This document shows positions 13,101-25,433 of a DNA stretch of 64,000 nucleotides, piece after piece. A program made the translations under genes and the position numbers. This stretch comes from Platerodrilus igneus. Its lineage: Eukaryota; Arthropoda; Insecta; Coleoptera; Lycidae. Under the pieces are notes generated by a model. That model searched no databases. It was not told the origin of the DNA and saw only the letters and a program-made list of their open reading frames with translations. How positions within the stretch are numbered: the stretch's first letter is position 1; each line of letters starts with the position of its first letter. Where the stretch lies: assembly GCA_036346225.1 (NCBI GenBank), contig JARFIW010001215.1:7144501-7208500 (forward strand), written 5' to 3'.

Positions 13101-16100
13101 ATATACATTCTTGGTTTTCGCTTCCTTTCATGTATTAAAAAGTATACTATGAATATACGTAAGTAGTAGGAAAGGACAGTGCTGGTGTAACTCCTCTGGC
13201 GGCCTGCTGGTGCCACAGCTTTTTCCTGGTTCCAGACTACTTTTTAATTTTGAGTCAGCTTAGTCATATATGAGCCATGGGAATTTTATTTCTGGTAGAA
13301 ATTTTACCCTAGTACCAACGTTTCTCCGATTAGATAAAAATCCGATAGTGGAACTTTTCTACATTATAGGTTTACTTTCGGCTAGAACCTTCAACATGAG
13401 CCGATTATACCCTGTGATCCCATAAGTCCATTTGTAGTATTTTTAAAAAATGATATAAAACCTTACTTTGTATTCTAAATTATTGCAGTTTTATAATTCA
13501 TTTCATTTGGTTAATAATGTATAACGTTAGCGCCTATGACATCATTGTCATGGGACAAAAATGTTCATTGGCTAAACTATGTCGATTCAGATAATGGTAA
13601 GACACGTCTTTAGTTCAGGTCAATGTTCCATAAAGATAATTTTACATATGTTTAATAGAGAAAAACAACAAAGGTAATTTCAATTTGAGTCAAATTTATG
13701 TTTCCAAATTCTGCCCTAAATAATTTCAAATCGTTTTGGAAAAAAGGATACGCCTGCTGGGACCTTCTTCGAACATTTACACCACCCTTTCCAACCATTC
13801 TTGCTGGTACAGTCAAGGTTTTCGGTACTTTATCGAAACACGTCATTATTAACGAGGTACTTCATCGAGTTCTTCTGTGGATTACTGGCTAGAGAAGCTG
13901 CTGAAACAGTTTATTATGTAGGACTGGTGGCTTTTAAATAAAAATAGTATTAGCTGTCACAGTTGTACTTTAATAAACATCATTTTACAGATAATATTAC
14001 CACACTGAAGTCAACTACAACCGACCCGGCGGAGCCTTCAGTCTTAGCAGATCAACTACAAAACAGTTTACAACCTACAGCAGACTATGCTATATTTGAC
14101 GATGAAAACAAACCTATTGCGTCCAATATAATTGGAAATTTACGAAACGAAGATGGCGTTATCTGTATCTCTTTAGATTGTACCATTCAGATATTCATTA
14201 ACGTAAGTTTTAAAAATTTATTTCGCTCATACACTAAAAATTTTCTAACCCTTTAGGAAAAGTGGTGTATAAAATTTTCAACCAGTACTTTGTAACTACC
14301 TAAGTTACCTTTAAAATCTTTATAACCACTCTAACCTAACTTAAATCTTACTTAGCCTGATTTAGTCAAAATTCACGAAAAGTTTTAACTTTTGAAGAAT
14401 TTATAATACTAACGGCTGTATCTGGAAAGCATTCATTAATGTAAGGTGGATTCTCTTTTGTAAAACAAGGAATGCATCTACAATGGGAAAAAAACCTTAG
14501 AACTTATGCAAACTTGTGCTTTGATTGAGCATTTGTTAATTTTGATTAAGCCATGCACATTTTTGGTACGAAAATAATAGAAATCATTTAATAAGGCGGT
14601 TAGATTACTGATATCCAAAAATATTGTTAAAAATTGTGTGAAATTACCATTAGCCTGACGACGTTTCGGTTAAATCGCATCAGTCGTCATCGGGTGTATA
14701 GTAGCTGTGTGCTCTTGCTTCCTGGTGTATGTGGCTTAAAGCAAGAGTAGGTAGCTGCTATAGATCTGCAGGTGATTGATGTGATTCAATAGATACATCA
14801 GACTACGGTTCTAGAGGTTGTCAACAACAGCTTATAAAACAATTTACAACTTAAGCTTTGACAGAAAATTTTATCTTGTGATTACTTACTTATTAAAATC
14901 ATCCTCACCTAATCCTTGTTAACAATTACAGAACCCAAACTCCTATATCAGTTACAAAAATTCTCTTTAAAATTTTCGGAACAATTTTATTTATTTTTTT
15001 ATTATTTCGGTTGTCAGAGTAAAGGGCTAACGACGCTGGACATAAAATGTTGAAAAAAATCAAAGTGTTTCGATCGCTGATCTCAAAATTACTGGAAATT
15101 ATCCATTGAAAATAATTTTTATAAAATTAAAATCTTACTCTAGCTTAATCTACTAAAAAACAAATTTATACCTGCAGTTGGTATTAAATAGCGCTATTGT
15201 AGTTAATGGCATTGAATTCTTCTTGGTTCCACTTGAAATTTCCATTTATAACCAATCTTGACGTGAAATATCAGTTTGCAAAGTGCATTTATTTTTAATC
15301 GATTAGAATCAACAGTTGAAATTGTACCAAGATTATTTACATTAATGTAATGACTCTAACCTTATCAAATAATAATGCTTCGTCACTTGTGTTACATATG
15401 GAACGACGACAAATTACTCAAACTGTATATGTTTCATGTCGTAAAATAAATTAAAGAATAAAATTTTATTCGAAACTTACATTTGCTTGACGTTAGAATG
15501 TACGACCTTCTAATTAAAGTCCTGTTTATATAATAAATAATCTTAATACGTCATTGTGCGATTTTCTTCTATTGTATTCTCGAAGCATCATTCATTCGGG
15601 TGATGCAATATTCCACCTATGTTTCGTTTCCTTATCTCTAATTAATTGCGGTCGGTATAATTTATGGTTATCGTAAAGCGTCTTCCACTCTGTGTTAATG
15701 AACGAAACGGACTGATACTATTTCTCTCTTAGAGTTATTAAAACTGTTATCTCAGTCTGATGGCTTTTCCGGTAGTAGTGCTTCCTCAAATTGTGGCGTT
15801 TATTCATCGAAACAAAATAAATATCTTGTTTAGTAACCTTTAGAACATTGCTCGGAAAACAATGATGTATTGTCATTAAATAATGTAAACCGAAGTTTAT
15901 TTTAGAACTAATTAGAATCAACTTCTTTGAAAAAAATGGCATTTTTAACGAAGAGGATGCATTACTTTATGCAATTTGCCTTTTAGAAACGTACGAATTG
16001 AAATGTGTTTAGTACTTTAAAAGTGTATGCGACTTATTTTCACTTTGTAATAAATGCCTATACGCGGATTTTAATTACATAATTAATGAGGGCTTTGTTC

Positions 16101-16644
16101 TTGCGCTTCATAAATGCAATAAGATTTGTTTTACGGTAAATAAAACTTGTTCTATGAAATATCTACACACGGAAAATAGGCTTTGCTTTATAAATTTGTA
16201 AAATTGATATTTTTTAAACGCGTTCTACGATACAATGAAAACTTGTTATTAAAAAACTGTTTTTAGGAGAATAGAATAATTATTTACACACGGATGAAAA
16301 TATATGGTTTTATTTTCACGTATCTAAAAATGGGGCTTTGCGTTTATGCTGTATTTAAAATGAAAACTAGCTTTATAGTATTTCTCAAGAGTAATTATTT
16401 ACATACTGCAAAAGATAAATTAACATAATCAGTGAATTTAAAATTGGGCTTCGTTCTTAAATGATGTGTCCTTAAAGAGTACTATTTTACATAGGAATCT
16501 TATTTTATGTGCTAATAGAATACGGTAATGCGTTTATACAGGGTGAAAAAATTAAATATTGGGAAATTTAAATTTCTCCCGTTTTTGAGCGGGCTTTTTT
16601 ATAGAACTTGGCGTTCAATGACCTCGTGTGGTCTCAACACATCA

Positions 16645-16694
<50 letters not shown>

Positions 16695-19600
16695 ATGTGA
16701 TGACGCCTTGCGTTGGTACACCGTTAAATTAATACTATGACAACGACAGGCGTTGGACGTCGCTAAATTAGTGCTGTGATACAGGTACAGCAAATTGTAA
16801 AATTTGAAATTATCGACTTACTCTTCTCTCTATCTTTTCATTGCCTGGCTATCTCAACGAAAGAATTATACAAAATAAAATCAAACACAGCAATATCATA
16901 AAGCGTCTATACAGTGAAAAATATTTTTTCTCATATAAAATAATATAAAACATGTACAGCATAGTTTTTTCAAGCATAATATTATCCCTAACAAATACCT
17001 ATTTATTTAATTATCAAAATGTTTCTCACCTAATGTTGCTTACAATTTACAGAACTAAAATCTCTTCTCTTATGGATAGTTTACTGGCTTTTATTCCCAC
17101 GCTTGTAAGGTTGTTTGGCCAAAAAATCCTTGAGAGATAGTCTATTTAAAAAGTCAGTGTTTCGAACTCTGACCACAAACTTTCTGGTAACTATCCTTAC
17201 AAAAAATATTATATGATTAAGACTCATGCTACCTAAAATTAAAATGACAAATATTCAAATATCAGTTACAAACAAAAGATTCTAAAAGTAATACTTGCAA
17301 AATCCAATTTTTAGAATTAACGGTCGTAAACACCTTCTGCTTCTACTTTTAAATTGACGCCAAAGTCAGCTTACAAAATCATCTCAATTTAGAACAGTTA
17401 GCAAAAGTGCATCTTCGATTTAATAATTAATTTAGCTTTAAAGTAGTTTTTTGCATTGAAGATTGTTTCATCTTCATTGTATGTTACAAAATTAAATAAC
17501 TACATTTAACAACTTCCATATTTATACAGGGTTGCGTTTTAAGAATGACCTCTTTATTCACAGTTACATCGTAACTATTAAATGCTGTATGCATACTGCA
17601 TACTTGAAAACAACTTTTCTCAACGTAACATGTTTGCGACTGAAATAATTTGAATTGAATTCATTCATTGAAATTCCTCTATAATGTCGATCGCTCCTGC
17701 TTATATATAAAATTATCTTCATTCTAGAGTTTTAGAGTTCCGTATGAATTATAGTACAACCGTACTGATGTAAGATTTCTGAGAATAACTCTGTTTATTA
17801 CCTCATTAGCGTGATTTAATTCATAGTAACGTGCGCTGCCCGTTCTTGTCCAATACAAGGAGGTGATTGTAGCAATGCAAAAGCTATAAAATTAATTCTT
17901 ATCGATTTTATTGATATTTAATGTTCCTGTGGTTTTTTAGAATAAACGTTTGTATTATTTAATAAGTTTATACCACATTTCTTATTAATTGACGTATTCT
18001 CTCAAAAATTTCTTCTTAATCCCATACATTCGAAACAACTCTTTATTTAAAATTGAATTTCTTATGTTATACACGCACGAAAGTCAATTTATTAAAGCTT
18101 TAATTGCTTTATAGTACAAACGATTTGCATTTTTATAATTGTAATAGAAGATTGATTTTCACATCAAACAAAACGTGTTTTTAATGCATATTTTTATAAC
18201 AAACGAATGGTATTGTACTTATAATACGCTTGCATACGATCGATTTGCATAAGGTTTTAAGGTTTATATTTTTTAAAGTTTAAAATTCGTTTTACAGTAT
18301 TTCCTAACGTGCATAATTTACCTACCTTCTATTACCCTGTTAAGTGTAATTGGCCAATAACTCTCGACAGATAATCTATTTAATAAAGGTCAAAATACCT
18401 CCAGCTGCGACCATAAAATTTGCTGTACATTATTCTTACAAAAATATTAAAATGAGAACTTATTCTACTTTAAAATTAAAATACTCAAATATCCTTAGTA
18501 ATTTACGAACAAAGAAATCCAAAATATTATACTTATGGCTATTGTCGAAGAACGCTTATCAGTCTCATCTCTAACGTAATTAATGATATTAAATATCTCC
18601 CGATTACATTTTACATTAACGTTAAAATCTCAGTATACAAAATTCACTATATTATTTTAAATCTCCATTTAAAATATTAATTTTTAAAGTGAATCTTTTC
18701 TATTTTTTATTAATTAACTTGTGTATCGAAGAACGTTCAATTCTCATTGTATTTTTACGCAACAAATGATGCCTCATCAAATAAATGCATTTGATAACTT
18801 CTATGTTTTAAACTTACTCAAACATATACGTTTCATTGCAACTCTGCATGGTCGATCTCGTAAATTGCATGCTTTACACGTTACATTTTGCTTGGTTTAG
18901 GACCGAATCATTCGCGAATTAATTGAATCCTACATGGTCGATCTGGTAAAGTGAAATGAATTAATGAATGTAGATTAGTTTTGCTTATTAACAAAAATTA
19001 TCTAACTACGTCATTGTTCTTTTGTGTTCTCGAATGTTAGTCACCGCTGAGTGATGTAATATTTCCGCAAATGTCGCGTTTTATGATATAATTAGTGTCA
19101 AACTATTGAGACCGATTTGATTTATGAGCGTAGCAATGCGTTATCGAACTTTTTTAACAGACGAAGTTACTAGTTGCATCTCACTTTATCCCATTGTTAC
19201 ACGGAAACATATAAATAATTCTTGTTAATTTTTATCAGTTTTTATGTTCTCGCGAGTCCTTCGAACCGGCGTTTATTCACTAATTTATACAAGATTTCTT
19301 AGTACAGATGACGTATTTTGCTTTATTAATCACGAACGTTCTGGAATTTAAACCCCAAATGCGTATCTTATGCTTTGCAAACGCAATAAATGTATTTTTT
19401 TACAATAAATGAAGTAAATATTTTATACACAGAAGGTGTATTTTTATGATAAATAAAAATGAATGGTTTTATATGTTAAAAATTTAAATTCGTTTTCACT
19501 AGGAAGGCTTTATTTACACATATGGAAAACAAGCCTTTTATTAACACGAATAAATATTTTTAAATGATATATCTCTACGAACGGGAGATATTACAAAAGT

Positions 19601-22600
19601 AATTAAACCTTCAATTGCTTTTTAACGGTTTTGCAAATGCAAAGAGGTTTGTATTGTAAAAAAGATTGGTTTTTACTATAGAAAACGTGTTCTAACGCAT
19701 ATTTTACACACATAAAATTAATTTAGTATTTTAATTAATGAGAGCTTGGATGATAAATGTAATAGCTTTGTAATTTATCTCTTAGTAACGAAAACTCGTT
19801 TTTACGGTATCTCTCAACGATTAGGTTGCACAAGGTTTAACGTTTTATACTAGTTTTATGATCTTTTTATAGTCCGCCACTAATGTAATAAACGGAAATT
19901 TAATCACCTAATTAATAAGGTCTTGGTCTTTTAATGACAAATAAGTACTCTTATTTTATACAGGATCGAATCATTAAACCATTAAATATTTGAAAGTTTT
20001 AATTTTTCCAGCTTCCTTCTATTTGGGTGAGTTTTATTTATAGAATTTGGGTATCCATGACCTCTCACGACCTCTTTATCACATCAATATATATATATAT
20101 ATATATATTATATTCTGTGACTAAATGTATGAGTTGACGATCTTTATTACCCCACTTGTGATTGGTCAATGGCGCACAGATAATTTAGTAAAGGTCAAGA
20201 TGTTTCAAACTATGATATCAAAATTTTCTAAAAATTATTCTCTTACATATAGTTTTTATATAAAATTAGAACTTATTCTAGTTTATGTTACAAATATTTA
20301 AATATGCGTATCAGTTACAAACAAAAAACCAAATTTCTATACTTGGAATGTCAAATAGCGCTTATCCAAATCTTATTTCCATCGTAATTTAACGGCATTA
20401 AATACTTCCTGCTTCCATCGCAAACCTCAATCAGTTTGAAAAGTGAATCTTTATTTTTAGTCGATTAAAACTTAGCAGTAGCTTTGTAGATCATATATCT
20501 TTAGCCTTATAGTAATAGCAACTACACAAAGCAGTGTATTAAGATGTTTTTTTTTAGGAAACTCCAATTGTTATACCACAAAATTCGTCAGTTTTTGAAA
20601 GTTATGACAATCAAAGGGGACATTTGATATTTAAATGGTTTGATGATAATGATAACAGCGTATATATTGCGTTCAGTGTACAATCAAACGAAGAATATTA
20701 TTTTATCGATAGTCTTAATATCAGCATCACGAATGTGGCAATATTTCAAGAAGATGCTGCAGGTAAGAGAATATATTATTCTTAAACATTTTTTATTTTG
20801 ACAATGTCCATGTTGATTCCAAGAAATGGCAAAGGCAATACAATTTTTAATGTAGCAGAGGTTTGAATTGTAAAAAGTGGCAAATGCCACATGTAGTTTA
20901 GACCGAGTGACCCCTTTCTTGCTCTAAATTGGTCCTTCATCACTCATTCACCCGACCTTTCAAGTGAATTTGGGGCTGTCGGACCATGGCGTGTCTTATC
21001 AGACCAGAAGTCCCCAGCATGGATTTTCGAAGTAGGGCGATTGCCGAACATGTGCACAGAATGTGCACCGTAGTCTTGTTCCCCTTCTGGCAGCCGAGAC
21101 AGTTGGGGTAGGTTGAGACACCCACTATGTGCAGGTGTTTCTTTAATTTACAGTGCCCAGTCAGAATATCGACCAACAGCCGTAGTTTCCGTTTCGGCAA
21201 GCATATGACAAATTTTTAGATTTTAGTCATGAGAGACCTAATCAACATTTTTGCCTATCGACAGTCTGTCATACAAGCCCGTCTGTTTTTGTAACAGCAG
21301 TGAGTTGTTTGCTTTATCATGGCAATATAGGAACCGATGGTTCAGGGTTAACAAAGCTTTGTTTCGTAAGAGCGAATGCTATTCATTGCCTTTTGACCCA
21401 AACTAGCTCAAGAGCGTTAGAAGTAGATGCAAAGTCAAGGATGCAATGGCATTGTAGTATCATCCTGAGAGAAGCTTTTGCTGAATTAGATTCAGAAGAG
21501 CTGATCTGCTATCGCTCATAATGCGTATAGTTTTATTTTGGATTCTACGTTTCAGTACAGCGTTACCACTGTGCATGATGGCTTTGACTTCCATTTGAAA
21601 GACAGTTGTCAACTTGTCCAGTGTGACACTTCCATGATAGTGTAGGTCATCTGAAAGGATATCCGATTCAGTACCTTTATTTGTTTTGAAATCATCTGTT
21701 TAAATGGAACTCTTAATTGGGGTTGCATCTTTAGTGTTTAGACAACCTCTGAAAGTTATGCGACCGAGTCCACCACTCCTCCCAGAAGAGGTGTGCTGTG
21801 CACCTTCTCTCCTAGTATGTTGTAGTGTCAACTCCTGTCGCCCTTATTGATCCATAAATTATTGAATTGCAACCAAAGTGCCGCCTTAAGATCCATCTCC
21901 TCCACATAAAAGCTCTAGTGGAGTGAGGTCTAGAATGGCTTCTAAGGCTGCCGTGGGTGTGAATTGCATTGCTCCCCAATCTTTGTATATAAGTTTTTAT
22001 CTGCATTGTCTAACCTGATCCTGGACCACCACACCAAAGTCCCATAGCATAGCATTGGTCTATCTACCGTTGTGTGTATCTAAAGGACAGCCTTTGATGG
22101 GAGACCATAAAGCTTGCCTATGGCACGCTTACACTGCCAGAACACTAAGTTGGCCTTGTAGATGTTTGATCCAATTCAGTTTTTTGTCAAGAATAATTTC
22201 CAGTTACTTGACTCTTCCGAAAGAAGGATAGGGGTCTGGAATAGTATTGGCAGTCTAGTTACCATTAAATTCCTTTTATTAAAAAACAGTTCCAGCCCGT
22301 TTTATCGGGCTTGATGGCTAGAGGGTCATCGGAGCACCGGTACTCCGTAATGTTAGTTTCTACAAGTTACATAGCAATTGTTCGAATTTGCCGACTATTA
22401 CAATAACTGTCATCCGCATAACTTACCGTGTAGAAGCCTGTGTCATTGAGACGTTGGAGAAGGTTGTGGTAACACGTCTGGGGATAGCCTTTACTTACCG
22501 TCCTAATTAAAGAAGTTTATCTAACACTTGTATGTACCCGTCGCCTGCCCAATAATGCAGATTTAAGTATATTTACGCTTTACTCGCGTCGCCCACCATG

Positions 22601-25318
22601 CATAACCCTGGACGTAGTTTGTACGTCTCTAAATTTGGTTGCATGGGTTGCCGTCACGGATAAGGCCAACAAGTAAACAAACAAGCCAGTAGCCTACCTG
22701 GTTTTCCTGGAATTCAAGGCCGCCTCCAACTTTTTGAGTAAGGTTCGTCGCAGGGTTTCTTTTGTGTGGACCAAATTTTGGACGACAAAGTGAAGATACA
22801 TATTCTATATCGGAACACAGATATAGTTTTTCTAAGTAGAGGAAGTAGGAAGTAGGAATCGAAAGGAATCATTTCGCCGAACTAACCGCACACACGTCCG
22901 ATCTCTTCGATCGCCGATAGTTAAGTCCCCTACTTTGAAATACATAGCTTCCACGAGCTGTGGTAACCCCACCATTCCATGCCTCTCGTGACAAACCGTT
23001 TTAGCCACATCCACACTACCTTAACCTAAGAAATGCAAGCATATGCGGGTTACATGCCATAAATCATTCGGATTCGTGGGAAACTATAATCGTGAAGCTT
23101 TACAAGTAGAAACTTTAATTATGGATCGGCAAAGGGTTTCCCATGCTGGATTTAGAAATCCCCAAAATCTAAGTATTAAAATAAAATTTGGCGGAGCCAA
23201 AAAGGCGGAACACGGCATCGTAAGAACTGCATAATTAGCTGTTCAAGGGTGTCCTCAGCTTCATGTGCTCATAGGATTCTGTCAATGATTGCTAGGGTCA
23301 TTTCATTAAACGTACCCCCAATATCAATAAATGGTCTATTTTGTGACATGTTGTTAAGCGATTTTTCAATCCGCTCTACAACTGTGTGGAGATAAGACTC
23401 CGTGGATTTTGCACTAGCGTCGGCTGATATGATTGTGGGTTACATTCCTGTCGCTGTGTATATGTAGTCTAGTTGATAGAGGAATGTATCAATGTTTTTT
23501 TGCTAGGTAAGGTTCCTGTGTTAGGGATATGAAAACTACATATTTTTGGAGGATGTGGGATAGTTCCAAAGTTGCGATTCGGGAGTGTTAGATGTAGATT
23601 TGGACAGATCGGAGGTGTAGGGCAAAGAGGCGAGGGCTTGTGTATGTTCTTGCATGTTTCGTCCAGAAGCCACAGCCTACCCTAGAGGAGGTTGACAAGC
23701 GGCAGGATTTTTCTGACTATCCATACCTCTGGTAGCTGTAGCATGTGGTCACTTTTATAGCCTATGAACAAGTGGGAGTTGGTTGTGAGGATGCATCGAA
23801 GTTTAGGAGAAACAGAGGATTAAATTTTTAGAGTAGTCAGTTCTTTAACGGCGAATGGCAATCTAGATTTCGGATCTATAGGGTTTGTCGGATATCAGGA
23901 GATCAAAGGAGTTTTGTGTGTATGAAATTTAGAGGGTCTGTAATGGGATTTTCTTGTCTATATCAAAAATGATAATTTGCGGGAGTATAAATTTGTGAAG
24001 GTGGATGCTACAGGGTGATTGTGTATAGGATGAAATTAGTTTAACGTCGTTGGGTTTGCTTGTTTGGATGGTAACTCATGATGTTGTGGGGCGGATACTT
24101 TGAATGTTGAGGTTTGGGGGTAATGGGCTAAGGTGGGTTTTATGACTTTTAGTAATTCATTTAGGGTGGTGTCTTTGTTTATAGGTTTTAGGGTTATGAC
24201 TTGCGAGAGTGGTTTGGTTAGGGGCGTGTGTTGGAATGTGTCCGTTGTGAAAGTTGTGACAGCGTAAGATAGTGTGAGGGGTGGTTGTGTAGATTGTTGT
24301 GGTTGGAAGGTTTACCTTTTGCGTAGAAGCTTTTAGTCATGTTTAGGCACTCTTGAAATATATTAAGTTTTCCTTCTAGGAGTCTGGATTTCTGCACTGT
24401 CATTAGCAAGAATTGCTACGTTTTTTGGTAGTATATGCATAATTAGCACAGCTTCTATTGACTTTATTGAACTCTTTAAATACAAAGTCAGTAACCTTTT
24501 TTTTCAATTGACTAATTTTCTGTAGGGAGGGTTGAGGTTACCCTTCCGTTTCTGAGTCTTCGTTATCCTTCTGCTTTTTGCAGGGTTAGAGTTGGCAGAC
24601 GATTCTCTAGAGCGTAGTTCCTTTGAGGTGAGTATTTGCTATCAGCTCTTGCTAGTCTGAAAAAGAGTGTTAAAGTCTCGACGGATATTGGTAGTTGGCT
24701 ACTGGGAGCAAGTTTACGATGTTTGTTGGCGAGTTTCTTGCGAATAATATCAATTCTAGTCAAATAGTCTGTTAAATCAACCAACATAGAAGAATATGCA
24801 TTTACATAAAACACGTGAAATTGCGCTGGTTTTTCGCAAGCGTTAAGCTTTTAAAAAAATCATGTAGGTTATACCTAAGCCTATGACGCAGAGATCTTTT
24901 TTCTACTGTATAGATATTAAATTGCCGTACATTTTACTCTCCCCAATTAAAGATAAACATTTTTTTCAGATGAACCACTAAACGTGAGCAAAATGAATCT
25001 TGAGCTATTTAAAACAAAATTGGGAACTACTTTAAAAATAGATAGAGGTTTGCTCCTACAAATTGGAGAAAGCGTAGTCATTTATTTCTTTAAAGTTCGA
25101 TTTACCGTACTCAGTAAATTATCGACTACAAGAACATTTTTATCAGGTAAGCCGACGTAGAAAAATATATATCTTAGTTTCTCTAATTTTCAGCTTCTTC
25201 CCTGTCTGATTACTTTATAGAAATTTTAAGCGTTTTTATTTTTTTAATTTTATTAACTATTGCATTAGTTTTTATTTGCAAAAAATATTTGCCTGCGTTG
25301 GTTTATATAAAATCTTAA
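3299..25318 (+). CDS. LAMP-like type I membrane glycoprotein gene (5 traced exons)
   Basis: Seen: five exons on the + strand at 3299-4194, 13991-14202, 20558-20762, 24970-25146 and 25194-25318. Every traced junction has GT and AG, and phases agree across all four introns (1, 0, 1, 1). The protein has an N-terminal stalk rich in Thr, Ser and N-x-S/T sequons, a beta-rich region, a hydrophobic span of about 25 residues ending in CKK, and a tail of about ten residues. Known: this layout and the block order (a VICISLDCTIQI-like strand, a PQNSS block, an ELFKTKLGTTLKI block, TM, short tail) resemble the membrane-proximal luminal domain of lysosome-associated membrane glycoproteins. Inference: a divergent LAMP family member acting in lysosomal or endosomal membranes. 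Odd: most LAMP disulphide cysteines appear replaced, the tail lacks a clear GYxx-hydrophobic signal, and the first exon has two apparent frame changes. The true start lies upstream and was not found. Confidence 0.55.
4200..13450. repeat. Mosaic of tandem and inverted copies of one intronic repeat family
   Basis: Five modules recur in the same order. Module B (landmark GCTCTGTC...GCGGTTTT) is at 5438, 7990 and 11982, and inverted at about 10350. Module C (GTAGGAGCTCTAACTTTTT) is at 6132, 8710 and 12932. Module E (CCTGTGATCCCATAAGTCC) is at about 4540, 9135 and 13415, with a truncated copy at 6280-6540. Module D (TTTATAGGCTTTAATGGCG) is at about 6610 and 9625. Module A is a hairpin block whose arms carry AATTCGAGCATA and its complement, at 4805-5160, 7140-7760, 10150-10700 and 11090-11700. 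No transposase was found. This looks like a large non-autonomous element amplified in place with one segment inverted. It fills most of the intron between exons 4194 and 13991. Confidence 0.75.
13991..14202 (+). CDS. LAMP-like gene, second traced exon
   Basis: Acceptor CATTTTACAG, donor AAC/GTAAGT; 212 nt, entering in phase 1 and leaving in phase 0. It encodes a Thr-rich start (an NITT sequon) and then a strand-rich segment ending DGVICISLDCTIQIFIN. This matches the first conserved block of a LAMP luminal domain, where a C-x-x-x strand follows an N-G-T/D-G turn. The next exon continues in frame. Confidence 0.65.
14203..14880. other. Intron start with a short stem-loop motif
   Basis: Intronic DNA. 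At 14656-14690 the complementary ends GACGAC and GTCGTC enclose TTTCGGTTAAATCGCATCA. This kind of sequence is often found at the edges of arthropod transposon remnants. No coding sequence follows it. Confidence 0.4.
14880..20510. repeat. Old four-copy degenerate repeat filling an intron
   Basis: A diverged block (hydrophobic-looking AT-rich DNA with a CTATTTAATAAAGGTCAA...ATTATTCTTACAAAA...AAAATTAGAACTTATTCTA type order) recurs near 15060-15150, 17140-17300, 18350-18510 and 20160-20330. A second block ending in ACATCAATATATAT recurs at 16540-16690 and 19965-20110. Spacing is uneven (about 1.2 to 2.1 kb). The pattern suggests ancient segmental duplication inside the intron rather than independent insertions. 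Nothing coding was recognised. Confidence 0.55.
16643..16691. repeat. (AT)n microsatellite in a small palindrome
   Basis: A TA dinucleotide run flanked by CACATCAATATAT and ATATGTTGATGTG, so the microsatellite forms the loop of a perfect short inverted repeat. A related but unpaired (TA)n lies at 20086-20110. Confidence 0.85.
20558..20762 (+). CDS. LAMP-like gene, third traced exon
   Basis: Acceptor TTTTTTTTTAG, donor GCAG/GTAAGA; 205 nt, entering in phase 0 and leaving in phase 1. It encodes ETPIVIPQNSSVFES, then a region reading GHLIFKW and an NISITNV sequon segment. LAMP proteins carry a cysteine near the position of ES-Y-DN; here it is Tyr. The run of alternating hydrophobic residues fits beta strands of the luminal domain. 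Confidence 0.65.
20935..22720 (-). pseudogene. Decayed R1/Jockey-type LINE (RT C-terminus and RNase H region)
   Basis: The minus strand has several readable pieces in different frames. At about 22030-22170 an RT thumb segment reads CKRAIGKLYGLP and RPMLCYGTLVWW. At about 21540-21640 an RNase H-like piece reads MEVKAIMHSG and IMSDSRSAL. At 20940-21200 there is the C-terminal CCHC knuckle (NCLGCQ...HILC) after GHCKLKKHLH. This order is typical of R1/Jockey/I-clade non-LTR retrotransposons that carry an RNase H domain. Many stops and frame changes make it inactive. It lies in the last large intron of the host gene. Confidence 0.75.
22830..24815 (-). pseudogene. Possible LINE ORF1 (gag-like) remnant
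   Basis: Minus-strand frames at 24563-24814 and 23960-24409 have unusual coding-like composition (Lys/Glu-rich, then Asn/Pro/His-rich) and lie upstream of the decayed LINE RT on the same strand, where ORF1 would be expected. One piece reads NELLKVIKPTL, which loosely resembles the ELLK...I segment of gag-like ORF1 proteins. No CCHC knuckle was found. Assignment rests mainly on position. Confidence 0.25.
24970..25146 (+). CDS. LAMP-like gene, fourth traced exon
   Basis: Acceptor TTTTTTCAG, donor TCAG/GTAAGC; 177 nt, phase 1 in and phase 1 out. It encodes DEPLNVSK and then LELFKTKLGTTLKI, close in layout to the LAMP block leu-Phe-x-Thr-x-x-Gly-x-Ser-Tyr-x-Cys. The Cys position is Ile here. The rest reads as beta strands ending near FKVRFTVLS, where LAMPs have a conserved QAF-type strand. 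Confidence 0.65.
25194..25318 (+). CDS. LAMP-like gene, last exon: transmembrane segment and tail
   Basis: Acceptor CTCTAATTTTCAG, stop TAA at 25316-25318. It encodes a short linker (ASSLSDYF), about 23 hydrophobic residues rich in Ile, Leu, Phe and Val, then CKKYLPALVYIKS. Known LAMPs end with Gly-Tyr-x-x-hydrophobic for lysosomal sorting; here the only tail tyrosines give YLPA and YIKS, so the canonical signal is weak or absent. Confidence 0.7.
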
Positions 25319-25433
25319 CTTCTAAGTTTTTAATTGCTGTACTTTTATCAGTCTTATAATTAAGTAATAATTAAGTTAGATATGTACTTGATAAATTTAA
25401 AGATTATGCTAAAACATTTTACATTTGATACTA

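Noticed and set aside
14650..14700. Hammerhead ribozyme of a Penelope-like element
   Set aside because: On the minus strand CTGATG and CGAAAC occur between GACGAC/GTCGTC stems, but the CUGAUGA core is incomplete and no proper stem II forms.
22832..23234. Host exons between the decayed LINE and exon 24970
   Set aside because: Open frames of about 60 codons lack splice signals in the correct phase, and the flanking exons already join in phase without them.
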